NCBI RefSeq assembly: GCF_029590555.1
Contig: NZ_CP081001.1
Span: 682,001-746,000, forward strand
Reading direction: 5' to 3'
Origin: Sphingobium sp. V4
GTDB lineage: Bacteria; Pseudomonadota; Alphaproteobacteria; Sphingomonadales; Sphingomonadaceae
Length of the DNA: 64,000 bases
Within the stretch, counting starts at the first letter, position 1. Each line of letters opens with the position of its first letter. This document shows, piece after piece, positions 8,859 through 18,031 of this stretch. Position numbers and translations under genes: made by a program. Under the pieces are notes generated by a model, which was given only the letters and a program-made list of their open reading frames with translations, made no database searches and was not told where the DNA came from.

Positions 8859-8868
8859 CCCCCCCCCC
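8859..8868 (-). repeat. Homopolymer of ten G (coding strand) at the ribosome site
   Basis: On the + strand the bases are ten C. Read on the coding strand of the O-antigen ligase-like gene this is G10, then CGACCAC, then ATG, so the tract ends seven bases before the start and replaces a normal Shine-Dalgarno. Tracts of this length can change length by polymerase slippage. Confidence 0.85.
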
Positions 8869-8894
8869 GCAGCAGGGTTTAGCTGCGATAGGTA

Positions 8895-8911
8895 AAGGAT
8901 TTACAATCCTT
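8895..8911 (-). promoter_or_regulatory. Palindrome in the O-antigen ligase-like promoter region
   Basis: AAGGATT-TAC-AATCCTT is a perfect 7-bp inverted repeat about 45 bases upstream of the start codon. On the gene's strand it lies between a possible -35 (TTGCGA) and a weak -10 (TACCTAT) spaced 18 bases, so it could be an operator. The promoter assignment is tentative. Confidence 0.35.
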
Positions 8912-8959
8912 CTCGCAATTCCAGGACAGGTTTGGCGGTCAGGCTGTCGATCGAAGTCC

Positions 8960-10843
8960 CTATCGCCACAATCCCGCCAGCAACGCCAGCACCCCGCGTT
9001 CCTCCGCCGCGTTGCGCGACTGGGGTGCGCCGTAGCCGCGGCATTCAAGGCAGTCGGCGCGAACGCCCGCGCCCGTGACCAGCGCCTTCACATCGGCCAC
9101 CGCCTGGCTGGCCCAGCCGCGCTGCACCCATGCCTGGCGGGCGAGCATGTCGCGGGGGGCGTCGGCGTCGTCCTGCTCGCGGTCGACGATCGACTGGATG
9201 AACTGGGCGAACTTGTCGGGCTGCTTCTCGATATAATAGGGCTTCGCCTGGGCGGGATCGAGCTTTGCCCGTCGCGCCGCTTCGGCGATGGCATCCTCCA
9301 GCCCGCCGAAGCGGTCCACCAGCCCGATCTGGCGCGCGGTGCCGCCGTCCCAGACGCGGCCCTGTGCGATAGCGTCGACGGCTTGCGGTGACTTCTTGCG
9401 CGATTGCGCGACCAGGCCGACGAAGCGGCGGTAGATGTCCTCGACGCCCAGTTGCATGACCTGGTCGAATTCGGGCGTGGTGCCGCCGGTGATGTCGGGC
9501 TGCCCGGACAGCGGCGTGGTCCGCACGCCGTCGGTGGTGATGCCCATCTTCGCCAGCGTGCCTTCGAAGCTGGGGATGATGCCGAACACGCCGATCGATC
9601 CGGTGATCGTGTCCGGCTCGGCGAAGATCATGTCGCCCGGCGTCGATACCCAATAGCCGCCGCTCGCCGCGACATTGGCCATGGAGACGACCACCGGCAG
9701 CCCGGCCTTCTTGGCCTGGAGGATGGCGCCGCGAATCTTTTCCGACGCCATGACCGATCCGCCCGGCGAATCGACGCGCACCACCAGCGCCTTGAGCTGC
9801 TTTTCATCCAGCGCAGTCAGCAGCAGATCGGAAATGGTGTCGCCCGCCGCCGTGCCTGGGCCGGCTTCGCCATCGACGATGTCGCCCGCGACGGTCAGTA
9901 CACCGATCTGGCCGTCATTGGCGGGCTTGCGCGCCTTCACATAGGCGCCGAGGTCGATGCTGGCGAAGCTGCCCTCCTTGACGCTGGAGGCTTCGCCCGC
10001 GATCTGCGCGACGCGTTCGCCAAATGCGGCCTCGTCGCCCAGCCTGTCGGCAAGTCCCGCCGTCAGCGCCGCCCTGGCCATATTGCCATTGGCGGCGCGG
10101 GCGGCGGCGGCGGGATCCCGGGCATAGGCGGCGATCTTCGCTTTCGGCCGCGCCTTCGCCACCTCGTCCTGCCAATTCTGCCACAGCGCGCCGGCAAGCG
10201 CCTGGTTCGCCTGCTTCGCTTCGGGCGATTGATCGGTGCGGGTGAAGGGCTCGACGAAGCTCTTGTAGGTGCCGACGCGATAGACATGGGTATTGACGCC
10301 CAGCTTGTCGATCAGCCCCTTATAATAGAGATTGGAGCCGCCCCGCCCCATGATGGCGACGCCGCCCAGCGGGTCGCTCCAAATCTCGCTGGCATGGGCG
10401 GCGAGCTGATAGCTGTCGTCGGTATAGAGAGTGGCGTAGGCCAGCACCGGTTTGTTCGCGGCGCGCACCGCGTCCAGCGCCTTGCCGACGCGCGCGATCG
10501 CGACCTGGCCGCCGCCCAGGAAGCCATCGAGGTTCAGCACCACCGCTTTCACCTTGCCGTCGCTCTTCGCCGCATCGAGCGCGGCGACGACGTCGGACAG
10601 GCGATATTCCTTCGCCTCCGGGCCGGATCCGCTCAGCAGGGCCATTGGGCTGACCTCGGCCGGTTGCTCCACGATGCTGCCGTCCAGGTCCAGCAGCAGC
10701 GCGCCAGAACCGATGGCCTTGCCCGGCGTCGGCGAAAAGGACAGGGCGGCATAGAGAGCGCCGAAGAAGAGCAGCAGGAAGAGCAGGACGAGGCCGTCCT
10801 TGATCGCGACCAATATGCGCCAGGCGCCCTTCACAAATGCCAA
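8960..10843 (-). CDS. sppA: Signal peptide peptidase SppA, 67-kDa type
   Basis: Membrane-anchored serine protease of 627 residues that degrades leftover signal peptides. One N-terminal membrane helix (LVLLFLLLFFGALYAALSF) is followed by two tandem S49 domains. The catalytic dyad is split between them as in the long SppA form: Lys194 in GTYKSFVEPF and Ser394 in NVAASGGYWVS. The oligomer-type motifs RVDSPGGSVMASE and GSIGVFG are present. Length is close to the Escherichia coli enzyme (618). It is transcribed toward the O-antigen ligase-like gene but separated from it by 108 bases, so it is probably a single unit. Confidence 0.96.
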   Translation of the reverse strand: MAFVKGAWRILVAIKDGLVLLFLLLFFGALYAALSFSPTPGKAIGSGALLLDLDGSIVEQPAEVSPMALLSGSGPEAKEYRLSDVVAALDAAKSDGKVKAVVLNLDGFLGGGQVAIARVGKALDAVRAANKPVLAYATLYTDDSYQLAAHASEIWSDPLGGVAIMGRGGSNLYYKGLIDKLGVNTHVYRVGTYKSFVEPFTRTDQSPEAKQANQALAGALWQNWQDEVAKARPKAKIAAYARDPAAAARAANGNMARAALTAGLADRLGDEAAFGERVAQIAGEASSVKEGSFASIDLGAYVKARKPANDGQIGVLTVAGDIVDGEAGPGTAAGDTISDLLLTALDEKQLKALVVRVDSPGGSVMASEKIRGAILQAKKAGLPVVVSMANVAASGGYWVSTPGDMIFAEPDTITGSIGVFGIIPSFEGTLAKMGITTDGVRTTPLSGQPDITGGTTPEFDQVMQLGVEDIYRRFVGLVAQSRKKSPQAVDAIAQGRVWDGGTARQIGLVDRFGGLEDAIAEAARRAKLDPAQAKPYYIEKQPDKFAQFIQSIVDREQDDADAPRDMLARQAWVQRGWASQAVADVKALVTGAGVRADCLECRGYGAPQSRNAAEERGVLALLAGLWR

Positions 10844-11000
10844 ATCGTCGCGTCCTTATCCCTGAGCGGTCGTGCAACCGCTATCGCATCGCCCGACCGA
10901 CTGCAATGTGGGCCTGAACCGAGCGCCCGCAAGGGTTGCGCCCGCGATTTTGCCCGTTATGGGGAGCGCAACGAACGCCCACGCGCAGGAGACGTGCCCC

Positions 11001-11687
11001 ATGCCCACTCTCGTCCTCATCCGTCACGGCCAGTCGGCCTGGAACCTGGAAAACCGCTTCACCGGCTGGTGGGACGTGGACGTGACCGAGAAGGGGGCAG
11101 AGGAAGCCCGCGCGGCGGGTCGCCTGATGAAGGACAAGGGGCTGGACTTCGACCAGTGCTATACCTCGCTCCAGACCCGCGCGATCAAGACGCTGAACCT
11201 TGCGCTGGAGGAAATGGGCCGGCTGTGGCTGCCGGTCGAGAAGGACTGGCGCCTGAACGAGCGCCATTATGGCGGCCTCACCGGCCTGGATAAGGCGGAG
11301 ACGGCGGCGAAGCATGGCGACGCGCAGGTCAAGATCTGGCGCCGCAGCTTCGACATCCCGCCCCCGGTGCTGGAAGCGGGCAGCGAGTTCGACCTGTCGA
11401 AGGATCGCCGCTATGCCGGTATCGCCATCCCCTCCACCGAAAGCCTGAAGGACACGATCGCGCGCGTGTTGCCATATTGGGAAAGCCGGATCGCGCCCGA
11501 CCTGAAGGCCGGCAAGCGCGTGCTGATCTCCGCCCACGGCAATTCGCTGCGCGCGCTGGTGAAACATCTGTCGAACATTCCGGACGACGAGATCACCGAA
11601 CTGGAAATCCCGACCGGCCAGCCGATCGTCTATGATCTGGCGGACGATCTGAGCGCGATCGAGCGCTACTATCTGTCGGAACGCTGA
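11001..11687 (+). CDS. gpmA: 2,3-bisphosphoglycerate-dependent phosphoglycerate mutase
   Basis: Glycolytic enzyme interconverting 3- and 2-phosphoglycerate; 228 residues, the usual dPGM length. The phospho-histidine is His9 in [23 protein letters not shown], the [16 protein letters not shown] motif and the second catalytic His in [15 protein letters not shown] are all present. The start is the ATG at 11001 with AGGAGA eleven bases upstream; open frame upstream to 10872 has no family similarity. A nested inverted repeat follows the stop. Confidence 0.97.
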   Translation: MPTLVLIRHGQSAWNLENRFTGWWDVDVTEKGAEEARAAGRLMKDKGLDFDQCYTSLQTRAIKTLNLALEEMGRLWLPVEKDWRLNERHYGGLTGLDKAETAAKHGDAQVKIWRRSFDIPPPVLEAGSEFDLSKDRRYAGIAIPSTESLKDTIARVLPYWESRIAPDLKAGKRVLISAHGNSLRALVKHLSNIPDDEITELEIPTGQPIVYDLADDLSAIERYYLSER

Positions 11688-11692
11688 AGCCC

Positions 11693-11766
11693 CTGTTCGT
11701 TTCGAGCGAAGTCGAGAAGCGGCCGGCGCAGCGCTTCTCGTTTCCCGACATGCTCGAAACGAACGG
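11693..11766. repeat. Nested inverted repeat downstream of gpmA
   Basis: Outer arms 11693-11706 (CTGTTCGTTTCGAG) and 11753-11766 pair with one mismatch; inner arms CGAGAAGCG (11713-11721) and CGCTTCTCG (11732-11740) pair perfectly. The architecture is the same as at 1091-1194. No T-tract. Confidence 0.6.
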
Positions 11767-11863
11767 GTTTTGAGCCGAATCTACATTGCCCCTTGGCGGC
11801 CCGGCCGCTAAGGGGCTTTGCTTTCCGGGCGGCCCGATGAACCGCCTTGTCAGGGGAAGCGAT

Positions 11864-12352
11864 ATGAGCGGGGCAGTTGAGGTCGGCATCATCATGGGCT
11901 CGCGGTCCGATTGGGACACGATGCGCCATGCCGCCGAAACGCTGGAAGCGCTGGGCGTGGCTCATGAATGCAAGGTCGTGTCCGCCCATCGCACCCCGCA
12001 GCGTCTCTATGATTATGCTGGCCAAGCGGTCGGCCGTGGCCTCAAAGTCATCATCGCCGGCGCGGGCGGCGCGGCGCACTTGCCCGGCATGACCGCGTCG
12101 ATGACGCGCCTGCCCGTGCTGGGCGTGCCGGTCGAATCCAAGGCATTGAAGGGCATGGATTCGCTCCTTTCCATCGTCCAGATGCCCGGTGGCATCCCGG
12201 TCGCCACGCTGGCGATCGGCAAGCCCGGCGCGATCAACGCCGGCCTGCTGGCCGCCGCGATCCTGGCCACTCATGACGCGGCGCTGGCCGAGCGGCTCGA
12301 CGCCTGGCGCGCGCGCCAGACCGATGCCGTCGCCGAAACCGTCGAAGACTGA
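11864..12352 (+). CDS. purE: N5-carboxyaminoimidazole ribonucleotide mutase
   Basis: Class I PurE, 162 residues, converting N5-CAIR to CAIR in purine synthesis. The [13 protein letters not shown] substrate loop, [15 protein letters not shown] motif (here [17 protein letters not shown]) and [11 protein letters not shown] are diagnostic. The start at ATG 11864 ([12 protein letters not shown]) has AGGGGAAG upstream; an earlier in-frame ATG at 11786 lies in repeat-derived DNA. purK starts 14 bases after the stop, so the two are an operon. Confidence 0.97.
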   Translation: MSGAVEVGIIMGSRSDWDTMRHAAETLEALGVAHECKVVSAHRTPQRLYDYAGQAVGRGLKVIIAGAGGAAHLPGMTASMTRLPVLGVPVESKALKGMDSLLSIVQMPGGIPVATLAIGKPGAINAGLLAAAILATHDAALAERLDAWRARQTDAVAETVED

Positions 12353-12366
12353 TAGACAAGAGAGAC

Positions 12367-13437
12367 ATGACGACCATCGCGCCCGGCTCCACCATTGGCA
12401 TTATCGGCGGCGGCCAGCTCGGCCGGATGATCGCCATGGCGGCGGCGCAGCTGGGCTATCGCACCTGCATCTACGCGCCGGAGGACAGCGGCCCCGCCGC
12501 CGACGTCTCGCCCTGCTGGACGCGCGGCGCCTATGAGGATGCCGCTGCGCTCGCTGCCTTTGCGGATCGGGTCGACGTCGTCACCTATGAATTCGAGAAT
12601 ATCGATCCGGCGGCGGTCGAGGTGCTGGCCTCCCACGGCCTGGTCCGCCCCGGCGCGCAGGCGCTGCGTGTGGCGCAGGACCGGCTGGCGGAAAAGCGCT
12701 TCGTCTGCGACCTGGGCGGCCTGACCGCCCCCTTCGCGCCGGTGGAGAGCCTGGACGAGCTGGAGAGCGCGATCGAGCAGGTCGGCAGCCGCGCGATCCT
12801 GAAGACCAACCGCATGGGCTATGACGGCAAGGGTCAGGCGCGCCTGTCGGAGCCGGGCGATGCCGTGGGCGCCTGGAACGCCATCGGTCGCCAGAGCGCC
12901 ATCCTCGAAGGCTTCGTCACCTTCGCCGAGGAATTTTCGGTGATCCTGGTGCGCGGCGCGGATGGCGAGGTGCGCTTCTGGGACTCGTCCGCCAATGTCC
13001 ATGTGAACGGCATCCTTGCGACCTCGACCGCGCCCGCTGGGCCGCTGATCGAGGGGCAGATGGAACGGGCGCGGGCGATGGCGCGCAAGATTGCCGACGC
13101 GCTCGACTATGTCGGCGTGCTGACCTGCGAATTCTTCGCCAGCGCCGATGGTCCGGTCTTCAACGAGATGGCGCCGCGCGTCCACAATAGCGGCCACTGG
13201 ACCATCGAGGGCGCGGTGACGAGCCAGTTCGAGAATCATGTTCGCGCCATATGCGGCCTGCCGCTGGGCGACACCGCGCTGGCCGCATCGCGCGTGGAGA
13301 TGCGCAACCTGATCGGCGACGAGGCGCATGAGTGGCAGGCGATCCTGTCGGACCCGGCCAATCACCTCCACCTCTATGGCAAGCATGAGGCGCGCCCCGG
13401 CCGCAAGATGGGGCATGTGACGCGGTTGTCGCTGTAA
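12367..13437 (+). CDS. purK: N5-carboxyaminoimidazole ribonucleotide synthase
   Basis: ATP-grasp enzyme of 356 residues that makes N5-CAIR from AIR, bicarbonate and ATP, the substrate for PurE just upstream. Seen: N-terminal GIIGGGQLGRMIAMAA nucleotide-type fold, RAILKTNRMGYDGKGQ ATP-grasp loop, and FNEMAPRVHNSGHWTIEGA metal/active-site motif. An AGAG sequence precedes the ATG. The stop is followed after 22 bases by folA. Confidence 0.97.
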   Translation: MTTIAPGSTIGIIGGGQLGRMIAMAAAQLGYRTCIYAPEDSGPAADVSPCWTRGAYEDAAALAAFADRVDVVTYEFENIDPAAVEVLASHGLVRPGAQALRVAQDRLAEKRFVCDLGGLTAPFAPVESLDELESAIEQVGSRAILKTNRMGYDGKGQARLSEPGDAVGAWNAIGRQSAILEGFVTFAEEFSVILVRGADGEVRFWDSSANVHVNGILATSTAPAGPLIEGQMERARAMARKIADALDYVGVLTCEFFASADGPVFNEMAPRVHNSGHWTIEGAVTSQFENHVRAICGLPLGDTALAASRVEMRNLIGDEAHEWQAILSDPANHLHLYGKHEARPGRKMGHVTRLSL

Positions 13438-13459
13438 TATTCATCGGACAGGTAGTTGG

Positions 13460-13948
13460 ATGAACCGCACGCACATCACCCTCGTCCTCGCCCGCGCCGA
13501 CAATGGCGTGATCGGCCGGGACGGCGATCTTCCCTGGCGCCTGCCTGCCGATCTCAAGCATTTCAAGGCCGTCACCGCCGGCCATCCGATGCTGATGGGG
13601 CGCAAGACCTTCGACAGCCTACCCGGACTGCTGCCTGGCCGCCGCCATATCGTCCTGACGCGCGACACGGCATGGACCGGCGAGGGGGCGGAGGTCGTCC
13701 ATGATGTGGACAGCGCCCTTGCCTTGGCCGATGCGCCGGTCCTGATGGTGATCGGCGGCGCGGAAATATACCGCCTGTTCCTTCCGCTGGGCGACCGGAT
13801 CGAACTGACCGAAGTCCATCTGGATGCCGAAGGCGATACCGCCATTCCCTATCCTGATCCCGCCGTCTGGCGCGAAACGGCGCGCGCCGATCACCCCGTG
13901 CTCGACGGGCGGCCGGCCTACAGCTTCGTGACCTTCGAGCGGCGCTGA
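13460..13948 (+). CDS. folA: Dihydrofolate reductase
   Basis: NADPH-dependent enzyme of 162 residues making tetrahydrofolate. Landmarks: LVLARADNGVIGRDGDLPWRL at the N-terminus with the catalytic acid replaced in position by the usual bacterial Asp in the D-LK helix (LPADLKHFK), GHPMLMGRKTFDSL, and VIGGAEIYRLFLPL. It follows purEK on the same strand and precedes ribF, forming a cofactor/purine cluster. Confidence 0.96.
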   Translation: MNRTHITLVLARADNGVIGRDGDLPWRLPADLKHFKAVTAGHPMLMGRKTFDSLPGLLPGRRHIVLTRDTAWTGEGAEVVHDVDSALALADAPVLMVIGGAEIYRLFLPLGDRIELTEVHLDAEGDTAIPYPDPAVWRETARADHPVLDGRPAYSFVTFERR

Positions 13949-14013
13949 TGTCTGCGAGCGGCTGAAACATGCCGTCCATTGCCACGCTTCCCACGCCCCC
14001 CTATAGGCGCGCC

Positions 14014-14940
14014 ATGGAGCGGCTTTCTAGCAGCGCCCCGATCCCCGCTCATCTGCGCGGGAGCGTCATGGCGCTCGGCAATTTCGACGGCTTTCATGCG
14101 GGCCATCAGGCGGTCGTCGGCCGCGCGATCGAGCGCGCCCGCGCGGAGGGCCGCCCGGCGATCGTCGCGACCTTCGATCCCCATCCCATGCGGCTGTTCC
14201 AGCCCGATACGCCGCCCTTCCGCCTGACCACGCTGGACCAGCGGCAGGCGTTGTTCGCCCGCGCGGGCGCCGACGCGATGCTGGTCTTCGATTTCACCCA
14301 TGACCTCGCCGCGCTCGATCCAGCCGCCTATGTCCGGCTGCTGGCCGACAATCTGGGCGTCGCGGCGGTGGTCACTGGGGAGGATTTCACCTTCGGCAAG
14401 GGGCGCAGCGGCACGATCGCCACCTTCGCGCAGCTTGGCCTGCCCGCCGAAGCGATGGCGCCGGTGACGGACGGGGAGGGGGTGATTTCCTCCAGCCGCA
14501 TCCGCGATGCATTGCGCGCCGGCGATTGCGCCACCGCCACCCGCCTGTTGACCCGGCCCTTCGCGATCGAGGGGGTCGTCCAGCATGGCGACAAGCTGGG
14601 CCGCACCATCGGCTTTCCCACCGCCAATATCGACATGGGCCCCTATCTTCGCCCGGCCTATGGCATCTATGCCGTGCGCGGGCTGCTGGCCGATGGCCGG
14701 GTGCTGGACGGTGCGGCGAATCTCGGCATCCGGCCCAGCTTCGACCCGCCCAAGGAATTGCTGGAGCCGCATTTCTTCGACTTCGCCGAAAGCCTCTACG
14801 ACCAGGTGATCGGGGTGCAGCTGATCCGCTATCTCCATGGCGAGCTGAAATATGACGGCCTCGACGCGCTGATGGCCGGGATCGCGCGGGACTGCGAGCA
14901 GGCGCGGCAAATCCTTGCGGGAACGCCCCACGTCGCGTAG
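14014..14940 (+). CDS. ribF: Bifunctional riboflavin kinase / FAD synthetase
   Basis: Two-domain cytosolic enzyme of 308 residues converting riboflavin to FMN and FAD. The N-terminal nucleotidyltransferase domain shows ALGNFDGFHAGHQAVV and the ISSSRIRDAL motif; the C-terminal riboflavin kinase domain shows GRTIGFPTANIDM and the IRPSFDPPKELLEPHFFDF strand. I prefer ATG 14014 because family similarity begins close behind it and the length is typical; an in-frame ATG at 13969 would add 15 residues. Confidence 0.94.
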   Translation: MERLSSSAPIPAHLRGSVMALGNFDGFHAGHQAVVGRAIERARAEGRPAIVATFDPHPMRLFQPDTPPFRLTTLDQRQALFARAGADAMLVFDFTHDLAALDPAAYVRLLADNLGVAAVVTGEDFTFGKGRSGTIATFAQLGLPAEAMAPVTDGEGVISSSRIRDALRAGDCATATRLLTRPFAIEGVVQHGDKLGRTIGFPTANIDMGPYLRPAYGIYAVRGLLADGRVLDGAANLGIRPSFDPPKELLEPHFFDFAESLYDQVIGVQLIRYLHGELKYDGLDALMAGIARDCEQARQILAGTPHVA

Positions 14941-14964
14941 GGCGACGGGCACGTTTTTCCTCAC

Positions 14965-15044
14965 CCGTTCGGGCTGAGCCTGTCGAAGCCCTGTCCTTTC
15001 TCCGGAAGGGAAGCGCTGCCCTTAGACAGGCTCAGGGCGAACGG
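14965..15044. repeat. Inverted repeat pair before ileS
   Basis: CCGTTCGGGCTGAGCCTGTC at 14965-14984 and GACAGGCTCAGGGCGAACGG at 15025-15044 are reverse complements apart from two bases, 40 bases apart. The sequence is of the CAGGCTCAGGGCGAACGG class known from many proteobacterial genomes. It fills most of the ribF-ileS spacer, leaving 26 bases before the ileS start. Confidence 0.65.
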
Positions 15045-15070
15045 ATCATAGAGATTTTGCACGGACACCC

Positions 15071-18031
15071 ATGACCGACGCACCTGACTACAAGTCCACC
15101 GTCTTCCTGCCCGTCACGGACTTCCCGATGAAGGCCGGCCTCGCCCAGAAGGAACCGGCCATCGCGGCGAAGTGGGAGGCGATGGACCTTTATGGCAAGC
15201 TGCGCGAGAAGCGCGCCGGCCGCGAACGCTTCCTGCTGCATGACGGCCCGCCCTACGCCAATGGCGACATCCATATGGGCCATGCGATGAACAAGGTGCT
15301 CAAGGACATCATCGTCCGCTCGCAATCCCTGCTCGGCAAGGATGCGCCCTATGTGCCCGGCTGGGACTGCCATGGCCTGCCGATCGAATGGAAGATCGAG
15401 GAAGAATATCGCAAGAAGAAGCTGAACAAGGACGAGGTTCCCGCGCAGGAATTTCGCGCCCAGTGCCGCGCCTATGCCGACAAGTGGGTGGACGTGCAGA
15501 AGGAGCAGTTCAAGCGGCTGGGCGTGATGGGCGACTGGTCCGATCCGTACCTCACCATGAAGTTCGATGCCGAGGCGACCATCGTTGGCGAACTGCTGAA
15601 ATTCGCGGAAAGCGGCCAGCTCTATCGCGGCGCCAAGCCCGTCATGTGGTCCCCGGTCGAAAAGACCGCGCTGGCCGAGGCGGAAGTGGAATATGAGGAC
15701 ATCGTCTCGACCCAGATCGACGTGGCGTTCGAGATCGTGGAAGCGCCGAACGCGCCTGAACTCGTCGGCGCCCATGCGGTGATCTGGACCACGACGCCCT
15801 GGACAATCCCTGTGAACCAGGCTTTGGCTTATGGGCCGGAGGTTGAATATTCCATCGTTGAAGTCAGTCTCGGTGTTTCTGACGCTGGTGATGGAAATCT
15901 CTCGCTCGAGCAGCGGCGTAACCCGCTGATGCAGGCGCTAAACTTCAAGCGCTTGTTGGTAGCAAATGAACTCGTTGCTCATTTGCGCGCTCGCATGAAC
16001 AATGATCTACGTGACAAGAGCACGCAGCCCGAAGTCTCTCTTAATGCTCAATTGAAGGTGGTCGGGCAAGTAAAAGGCTCCGACCTCGCCGGTGCCGTAG
16101 CCCGCCACCCGATGCACGCGCTTGGCGGCTTCTTCGCCAAGCCCCGTCCGTTCCTCGCGGGCGATTTCGTCACGACCGATGCGGGCACCGGCCTCGTCCA
16201 CATGGCGCCCGATCATGGCGAGGACGACTTTGCGCTGTGCAAGGCGCACGGCCTGAACCCTGTCTTTGCGGTGGAGGGTGACGGCAAATATCGCGCCGAC
16301 TGGCTCTGGCTGGGCGGGCAGGGGTCTGTCATCAACCCGAAGTTCGTCAGCAAGGACGGGCCGATCTGCACCGACCTGCGCGAAGCGGGTGGGCTGCTCG
16401 CCGCGTCGGACGACTTCAAGCACAGCTATCCGCATAGCTGGCGGTCCAAGGCGAAGATCATCTTCCGCTGCACCCCGCAATGGTTCATTCCCATGGATCA
16501 GCCGCAGGAAGGCGCGGTGGTCGATGTCGAGGGTGGCGTGCTGCCGACCCCGATCGTCACCGGCAACGGCCCGACCCTGCGCGAAGTCGCGCTCGACGCG
16601 ATCGCGCATACCCGCTGGGTGCCCGAGCGTTCGACCAATCGCATCCGCTCGATGGTGGAAGGCCGCCCCGACTGGGTCATCAGCCGCCAGCGCGCCTGGG
16701 GCGTGCCGATTGCCCTCTATGTCCATCGCAAGAGCGGCGACTATCTGGTTGATCCGGCGGTCAACGCCCGCATCATCGAAGCGTTCAAGGGTGCCGGCGC
16801 GGACGCCTGGTTCGGCGCCGATCATCAGGCGCTGCTCGGCCCCGACTATGACCTTGCCGACTATGAGGTCGTGAACGACATTCTCGACGTCTGGTTCGAC
16901 AGCGGCTCGACCCACAGCTTCGTCGTTGAGGGCCGCTATGGGGAAGGCACGCGCGCCGACCTCTATATCGAGGGATCGGACCAGCATCGCGGCTGGTTCC
17001 AGTCCTCGCTGCTCGAAAGCTGCGGCACCCGCGGGCAGGCGCCCTACAAGGCGGTGCTGACCCACGGCTTCGCGCTCGACGGGTCGGGCAAGAAAATGTC
17101 CAAGAGCCTTGGCAATGTCGTCGATCCGCTCAAGATCATGAGCGAAAGCGGCGCGGATATTCTCCGCGTCTGGGTCGCCAGCACCGACTATTTCGACGAC
17201 GTCCGCATAGGCAAGGAAGTGCTGGCCGGTTCGTCCGACGCCTATCGCAAATTGCGCAATACTTTCCGTTACATGCTTGGCGCTCTTTCCGATTATGATG
17301 AAGAGACGGAAGCGGTGTCCTATGCCGAGATGCCGGAGCTGGAGCGCTATATGCTCCACCGCCTGGCCCAGCTCGACGCCGAACTGCGCGCCGTGGTGGA
17401 CAAGGCAGCGAAGAGCGAGAACTGGCTGGAGTTCAGCCGCTACACCCGCGCCATCTTCGACTTCGCGAACAGCGACCTCAGCGCCTTCTTCTTCGACATC
17501 CGCAAGGACTGCCTCTATTGCGATGCGAAGTCGGACCCCAAGCGCCGCGCCTATCGCACGCTGCTCGATACGCTGTTCCATGCGCTGGTCCGCTATGTCG
17601 CGCCGATCATCCCCTTCACCGCTGAGGAAGTGTGGCAAAGCCGATTCCCAAGTGACGAAGATAGCGTCCATTTCCTGGAATGGCCGGAGATCGACCATCA
17701 CTGGATCAACCAGCATCTGGACGACAAGTGGACGCTGCTGCGCGACCAGCGCGAACAGGTCAATGAAGCGATCGAACCCTTCCGCCGCGAAAAGATCATT
17801 CGCTCCAGCCTGGAGGCCGACGTGACCATGGGTGAATTGCTGCCCAGCGACGGTGTGAACTTCGCCGAAATCGCCATCGTCGCCCGGATCGACATGGGCG
17901 TCGGCGACGGCATCATCGTCAAGCCCAGCGACTGGCACAAATGCGGCCGCTGCTGGCGGCTCCTGCCCGAAGTGACGGAGGACGGATCGCTCTGCAACCG
18001 TTGCGACGATGTGCTGAAGGCCAACGCATGA
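15071..18031 (+). CDS. ileS: Isoleucyl-tRNA synthetase
   Basis: Class I aminoacyl-tRNA synthetase of 986 residues. HMGH of the HIGH motif is at residues 68-71 (PYANGDIHMGHAMNKV), WTTTPWTIP marks the editing domain, GKKMSKSLGNVV is the KMSKS loop near residue 675, and the C-terminal zinc finger is CGRCW ... CNRC near residues 957-977. Within the editing domain, residues about 257-336 (15841-16080) are 51% GC by count, against 72% on the next 60 bases, and are longer than I expect for the family. The frame stays open and both flanks are canonical, so the gene looks functional. The stop overlaps the lspA start (ATGA). Confidence 0.97.
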   Translation: MTDAPDYKSTVFLPVTDFPMKAGLAQKEPAIAAKWEAMDLYGKLREKRAGRERFLLHDGPPYANGDIHMGHAMNKVLKDIIVRSQSLLGKDAPYVPGWDCHGLPIEWKIEEEYRKKKLNKDEVPAQEFRAQCRAYADKWVDVQKEQFKRLGVMGDWSDPYLTMKFDAEATIVGELLKFAESGQLYRGAKPVMWSPVEKTALAEAEVEYEDIVSTQIDVAFEIVEAPNAPELVGAHAVIWTTTPWTIPVNQALAYGPEVEYSIVEVSLGVSDAGDGNLSLEQRRNPLMQALNFKRLLVANELVAHLRARMNNDLRDKSTQPEVSLNAQLKVVGQVKGSDLAGAVARHPMHALGGFFAKPRPFLAGDFVTTDAGTGLVHMAPDHGEDDFALCKAHGLNPVFAVEGDGKYRADWLWLGGQGSVINPKFVSKDGPICTDLREAGGLLAASDDFKHSYPHSWRSKAKIIFRCTPQWFIPMDQPQEGAVVDVEGGVLPTPIVTGNGPTLREVALDAIAHTRWVPERSTNRIRSMVEGRPDWVISRQRAWGVPIALYVHRKSGDYLVDPAVNARIIEAFKGAGADAWFGADHQALLGPDYDLADYEVVNDILDVWFDSGSTHSFVVEGRYGEGTRADLYIEGSDQHRGWFQSSLLESCGTRGQAPYKAVLTHGFALDGSGKKMSKSLGNVVDPLKIMSESGADILRVWVASTDYFDDVRIGKEVLAGSSDAYRKLRNTFRYMLGALSDYDEETEAVSYAEMPELERYMLHRLAQLDAELRAVVDKAAKSENWLEFSRYTRAIFDFANSDLSAFFFDIRKDCLYCDAKSDPKRRAYRTLLDTLFHALVRYVAPIIPFTAEEVWQSRFPSDEDSVHFLEWPEIDHHWINQHLDDKWTLLRDQREQVNEAIEPFRREKIIRSSLEADVTMGELLPSDGVNFAEIAIVARIDMGVGDGIIVKPSDWHKCGRCWRLLPEVTEDGSLCNRCDDVLKANA

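Noticed and set aside
8895..8911. AAGGATT palindrome as a terminator of sppA
   Set aside because: The stem is only seven pairs, AT-rich, with no T-tract, and better placed as a promoter-region site of the O-antigen ligase-like gene.
14941..15070. T-box or attenuator controlling ileS
   Set aside because: The spacer is almost entirely the CAGGCTCAGGG inverted repeat; no T-box bulge or leader peptide is seen, and alphaproteobacteria rarely use T-boxes.
16007..17938. 643-codon minus-strand frame opposite ileS
   Set aside because: Antisense to KMSKS and catalytic regions of ileS; stop-free because of GC-rich codon bias. Similar long shadows lie opposite dxs, kefC-like, sppA and galE.
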